Assembly (NCBI GenBank): GCA_020028115.1
Contig: JAHWYA010000162.1
Coordinates: 1-7,106 of the forward strand
Length of the DNA: 7,106 nucleotides
From: Anaeromyxobacter sp.
Lineage (GTDB): Bacteria > Myxococcota > Myxococcia > Myxococcales > Anaeromyxobacteraceae
Direction of reading: 5' to 3'
In this document: positions 4,229-7,106 of the stretch, one piece after another
How positions within the stretch are numbered: position 1 is the first letter of the stretch
Layout: each line of letters starts with the position of its first letter
Program-made: the position numbers and the translations under genes
Notes under the pieces: model-generated
Told to the model about the DNA's origin: nothing
Databases searched by the model: none
Seen by the model: only the letters and a program-made list of their open reading frames with translations

Positions 4229-7106
4229 ATGAAGAAGCTCGTCGCCGCCCTCGCCGCCGCCTTGCCGCTCGCCGCGGCCCCGCAGTTCCAGGGGCGCCCG
4301 CCGGGGTTCGGTGACTCCTTCCGCACGCTCGACGCCCTCCGCGACGCGAAGAAGAGCCCGTTCGAGCAGCTCGTCGTCCTCCCCGAGCGCCCCGGCCAGA
4401 ACCAGGTCGCCTGGTACGACTTCGAGTGGCAGTACGTGGACGTCCCGCCGCCCGGCGGCGGCAAGGGCGCGATCCGCCTGTACTACTACCGGAACGAGAC
4501 CGCCCAGGCGCGGCGCGCGCTGCCGGCCATCCAGAGCGCGTTCGCGCGGCTGGTCGATCAGTTCCACTACAACCCGACGAAGCGGATCCCCTACATCCTC
4601 TACGCGACGCAGCGGGAGTTCCAGGCCCAGAACGTCTTCCAGGTGAGCGAGTCGGTCCTCGGCGTGACGTCGCCCGAGGACCTCAAGATGGCGGTCCCGT
4701 ACTTCGGCGATCACGCGAAGTTCGCCGAGGTGTCGACCCACGAGATGGTGCACCAGTTCACCATCCAGAAGCTGAAGGAGCAGGGCGGCGGCGACGGGGC
4801 GAACGCGCCGATCGAGCTCCTCCCGCTCTGGTTCATCGAGGGCATCGCCGAGTACTACTCGAAGGGCGGGATCGACAGCGAGACCGACCTGTACCTGCGC
4901 GACCTCGTCTGGAACCCGGACCCGAGCAAGGCGTACGAGGTCCTGCCGTTCGCCGAGGACCGGATCCGCGGCTACATCCAGACCTACAAGCTCGGCCAGG
5001 CGCGGATCGCGTTCATCGCCGACACCTACGGCGCCGAGAAGATCCAGGCGTTCCTCGAGAACGCCTACCTCCTCACCGAGGCCGCCGACACGCGGCAGGC
5101 GCCGTCGCAGGTCCGGACCTTCGGCGCGCTCGTCCGGCGCGTGCTGAACGAGCCGCTCGAGCAGGTCGACGGCCGGTGGCGGGCGTGGATGAAGCGCCGC
5201 TACTACCCGGAGTACCTCCGGGCGAAGCAGGACCTCCCGCAGGTCCGCGAGGTCCGCGGGCTCCCGCACGAGCCGGAGGACTTCGTCACCTCGCCCGACG
5301 GCACGGTCGCCGTCGTCCGCGGCATCGACCGCAGCCGCGGCCGCGCGCGCCTCTACCTCGTCGACCTGCGGAACCCGAAGGGCGCGGTCGAGATCGCCGC
5401 CGACAGCGTGCCCGGCGTCGAGTCGCTCCACCCCATCGAGTACTCGATCGCGGCGGTCGGCGCGGACGTCGTGGTCTTCGCCGCGCAGGACGGCGTCGGC
5501 GACCGGCTCTACACGCTCGACTACAAGCACGAGGCCGCCGAGGGGCGGCCGCCGCGCGTCGTCCCGGGCAAGCGCCGGGTGCTCGACGTGCGGCCCCCCG
5601 GGGGCGATCGCTTCATCCAGTACTCGGAGAAGGACCTGTCCTGGGGTGCGGACGGCATCTACTTCGCGTCGGACGCGACCGACCACGGCCGCACGAACCT
5701 GTTCCGGCTCTCGCCGTCGAGCGGCGAGCGCGTCCGCCTCACGACCGGGCCGGCCTCGGACCGGCACCCCACCGCGCTCGCCGACGGGTCCGTCCTGTTC
5801 GCCTCGGACGCGGCCGGGAAGCTCGACCTGTTCGTCCTGAAGGACGGCGCGACGAAGCAGATCACCGACTTCTCGACCGGCCTCGTCGCGCCGGCGCTCT
5901 CGCCGAAGGGGCGCGGAGTCTGGGCGTCGACGTTCTACGGCGGGACCTTCCGCCTCGTGGAGATCCCGAAGGTCGCCTGGCTCGAGAGCCCCTCGGTCCC
6001 GGTGGCGCCCGCGTCCGGTGAGGTCCTCGAGATCGCCTCCATGGATCTCCCGCAGGATCCGACCGAGTACAAGGCGCTCGCCCTGAAGAACTGGCGGCCG
6101 GAGGCGGGCTTCGTCTACGGCGGCGGCGCGGGGAGCGCGGTCGCCGGCCGCGCGGCGATCCTCTTCGCCGACATGCTCCGCGACCACGTGCTGTTCGTGG
6201 ACCTGTCGGTGCTCGGCTCGTTCGAGTTCACCCAGGCGCTGGCGGTGTTCGAGAACCGCTCCGAGCGGCTCGGGTGGGTCTTCGGCGGGTTCCACTTCGT
6301 GCAGGAGAACATCGACCGGCTCGACCCGAACCTCTCGTACCTGCAGCGCGACTTTGGGATCCTCGGCGCGCTCCGGTACCCGCTCGACCGCTTCAGGCGC
6401 GTCGAGGCGGAGCTCACGCTCGGCGCCGTCCAGCGTTACTGCCTCACCGACTTCGCGCCGCTCCCCGTCGGCGCGACCTCCGACCCGCGGACCCTCTGCG
6501 GCGGCGTCGAGCTCCCGAGCCCCGTCTACCCCAGCTCGGCCGACTGGAAGCTCCGGAACGACGGCGTGAACTTCACGATCTCGCCGACGCTGCGGTACGG
6601 CTACGACACGATCCGCTACGACTACGCGACCGGTCCGCTCGCCGGCCACTCGCTCCTCGGCGAGCTCGGCGGCGGCTGGCTGCCCGGGCGCGAGGCGGTC
6701 CACGGCTTCGCGCGCGTCGACGCGCAGCAGTACTTCCAGCTCGCGCGCCGCGCGAACCTCGGGTTCCGGTTCGCCGCGGGGACCTCGTTCTCGCCGGACG
6801 AGAAGAGCCAGATCTGGGAGCGCTCCTGGTGGCTCACCTCGGCGGACAACCTGCGCGGCTTCTTCCCGCTCGAGTCCGCCCTCATCGGCCGGAACTTCTA
6901 CGTCGCGAACGCCGAGCTGCAGGTCCCGCTCGACCAGGTCGTCCGCCTCATCATCTTCGACTACGTCGAGGGGGTCGCGGCGCTCGACTTCGGCGGCGTG
7001 TTCGACCGCTGGCAGACCCGCGGCGGCGCGGTGCGCGACGCCGACGGCGCGCTCCTGCGCGCCGACATGGGCGCGTGGGACGCCCGCACCCTCACCGCGG
7101 TCCTCG
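4229..7106 (+). CDS. Exported HExxH metalloprotease-like / beta-propeller / Omp85-like beta-barrel protein (3' end outside window)
   Basis: I translated this frame by hand from ATG 4229 to the window end: 959 codons without a stop. Residues 1-~18 form a signal peptide (MKKLV, then an Ala/Leu core). About 60-280 resembles gluzincin proteases of the peptidase MA type: HEMVH at 171-175 (two His ligands and catalytic Glu172), then WFIEGIAEYY (201-210), where Glu204 is the likely third zinc ligand. About 350-600 contains TolB/WD40-type propeller blades: TSPDG (354-358), WGADGIYFASD (472-482), HPTALADGSVLFASD (513-527) and APALSPKG (554-561). From about 612, alternating aromatic/hydrophobic strands with GFVYGGGAGS (627-636) look like a surface-antigen (Omp85/D15) barrel. 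LRGF at 875-878 matches the conserved loop-6 motif, followed by a NAELQVPL strand (about 894-901). No POTRA domains are seen. The only cysteines are 738 and 757. ATG is chosen because it gives a proper signal peptide; a TTG at 4220 would add three residues. No strong Shine-Dalgarno is visible. Roughly 50-100 C-terminal residues are probably missing. Probable role: outer-membrane protein with a periplasmic or surface protease domain; substrate unknown. Confidence 0.85.
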   Translation, partial: MKKLVAALAAALPLAAAPQFQGRPPGFGDSFRTLDALRDAKKSPFEQLVVLPERPGQNQVAWYDFEWQYVDVPPPGGGKGAIRLYYYRNETAQARRALPAIQSAFARLVDQFHYNPTKRIPYILYATQREFQAQNVFQVSESVLGVTSPEDLKMAVPYFGDHAKFAEVSTHEMVHQFTIQKLKEQGGGDGANAPIELLPLWFIEGIAEYYSKGGIDSETDLYLRDLVWNPDPSKAYEVLPFAEDRIRGYIQTYKLGQARIAFIADTYGAEKIQAFLENAYLLTEAADTRQAPSQVRTFGALVRRVLNEPLEQVDGRWRAWMKRRYYPEYLRAKQDLPQVREVRGLPHEPEDFVTSPDGTVAVVRGIDRSRGRARLYLVDLRNPKGAVEIAADSVPGVESLHPIEYSIAAVGADVVVFAAQDGVGDRLYTLDYKHEAAEGRPPRVVPGKRRVLDVRPPGGDRFIQYSEKDLSWGADGIYFASDATDHGRTNLFRLSPSSGERVRLTTGPASDRHPTALADGSVLFASDAAGKLDLFVLKDGATKQITDFSTGLVAPALSPKGRGVWASTFYGGTFRLVEIPKVAWLESPSVPVAPASGEVLEIASMDLPQDPTEYKALALKNWRPEAGFVYGGGAGSAVAGRAAILFADMLRDHVLFVDLSVLGSFEFTQALAVFENRSERLGWVFGGFHFVQENIDRLDPNLSYLQRDFGILGALRYPLDRFRRVEAELTLGAVQRYCLTDFAPLPVGATSDPRTLCGGVELPSPVYPSSADWKLRNDGVNFTISPTLRYGYDTIRYDYATGPLAGHSLLGELGGGWLPGREAVHGFARVDAQQYFQLARRANLGFRFAAGTSFSPDEKSQIWERSWWLTSADNLRGFFPLESALIGRNFYVANAELQVPLDQVVRLIIFDYVEGVAALDFGGVFDRWQTRGGAVRDADGALLRADMGAWDARTLTAVL

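Noticed and set aside
4426..6021. 531-residue plus-strand open frame inside the outer-membrane protein gene
   Set aside because: It is in another frame, Arg/Pro-rich without motifs, while the frame from 4229 shows a signal peptide, HExxH and barrel patterns.
4136..6703. 855-residue open frame on the minus strand
   Set aside because: It lies opposite the outer-membrane protein gene and its composition (Arg, Glu, Asp, Val, Leu with many RR and DE runs) is what a GC-rich gene gives when read antisense. No domain pattern is seen.

Overview
This is a very GC-rich bacterial window. Third codon positions are almost all G or C, and four of the five genes start or appear to start with GTG (the first gene's start lies outside the window). 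Base composition, a pssA-pgpA-cinA run and a large outer-membrane protein suggest a Gram-negative deltaproteobacterial or myxobacterial chromosome, possibly Anaeromyxobacter-like. That assignment is an inference from style; no marker gene here proves it. All genes lie on the plus strand.

Layout: (1) 1-882 is the 3' end of a probable exported right-handed beta-helix protein with eight cysteines. (2) 883-1019 is a 137-base gap holding a small hairpin and a good Shine-Dalgarno site. (3) 1020-3601 is a tight three-gene block: pssA (phosphatidylserine synthase), pgpA (phosphatidylglycerophosphatase A) and cinA (two-domain CinA, NMN deamidase family). pssA and pgpA are in the same frame, separated only by tandem TAG codons and two sense codons; pgpA and cinA overlap by four bases. 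(4) 3634-4101 is a small soluble protein resembling DUF1285. (5) 4102-4228 is a short gap with a G-rich tract and a weak inverted repeat. (6) 4229-7106 is a long reading frame, still open at the window edge, encoding an exported protein with an HExxH metalloprotease-like domain, a TolB/WD40-type beta-propeller and a C-terminal Omp85-like beta-barrel.

The pssA/pgpA pair serves the two branches of anionic and zwitterionic phospholipid synthesis from CDP-diacylglycerol: phosphatidylserine (leading to phosphatidylethanolamine) and phosphatidylglycerol. cinA is translationally linked to them but belongs to pyridine-nucleotide repair and salvage. The most unusual item is the last gene. A gluzincin-like protease and a propeller sit where an Omp85-family protein would normally carry POTRA domains. 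No mobile element, CRISPR array, tRNA or rRNA was recognised.
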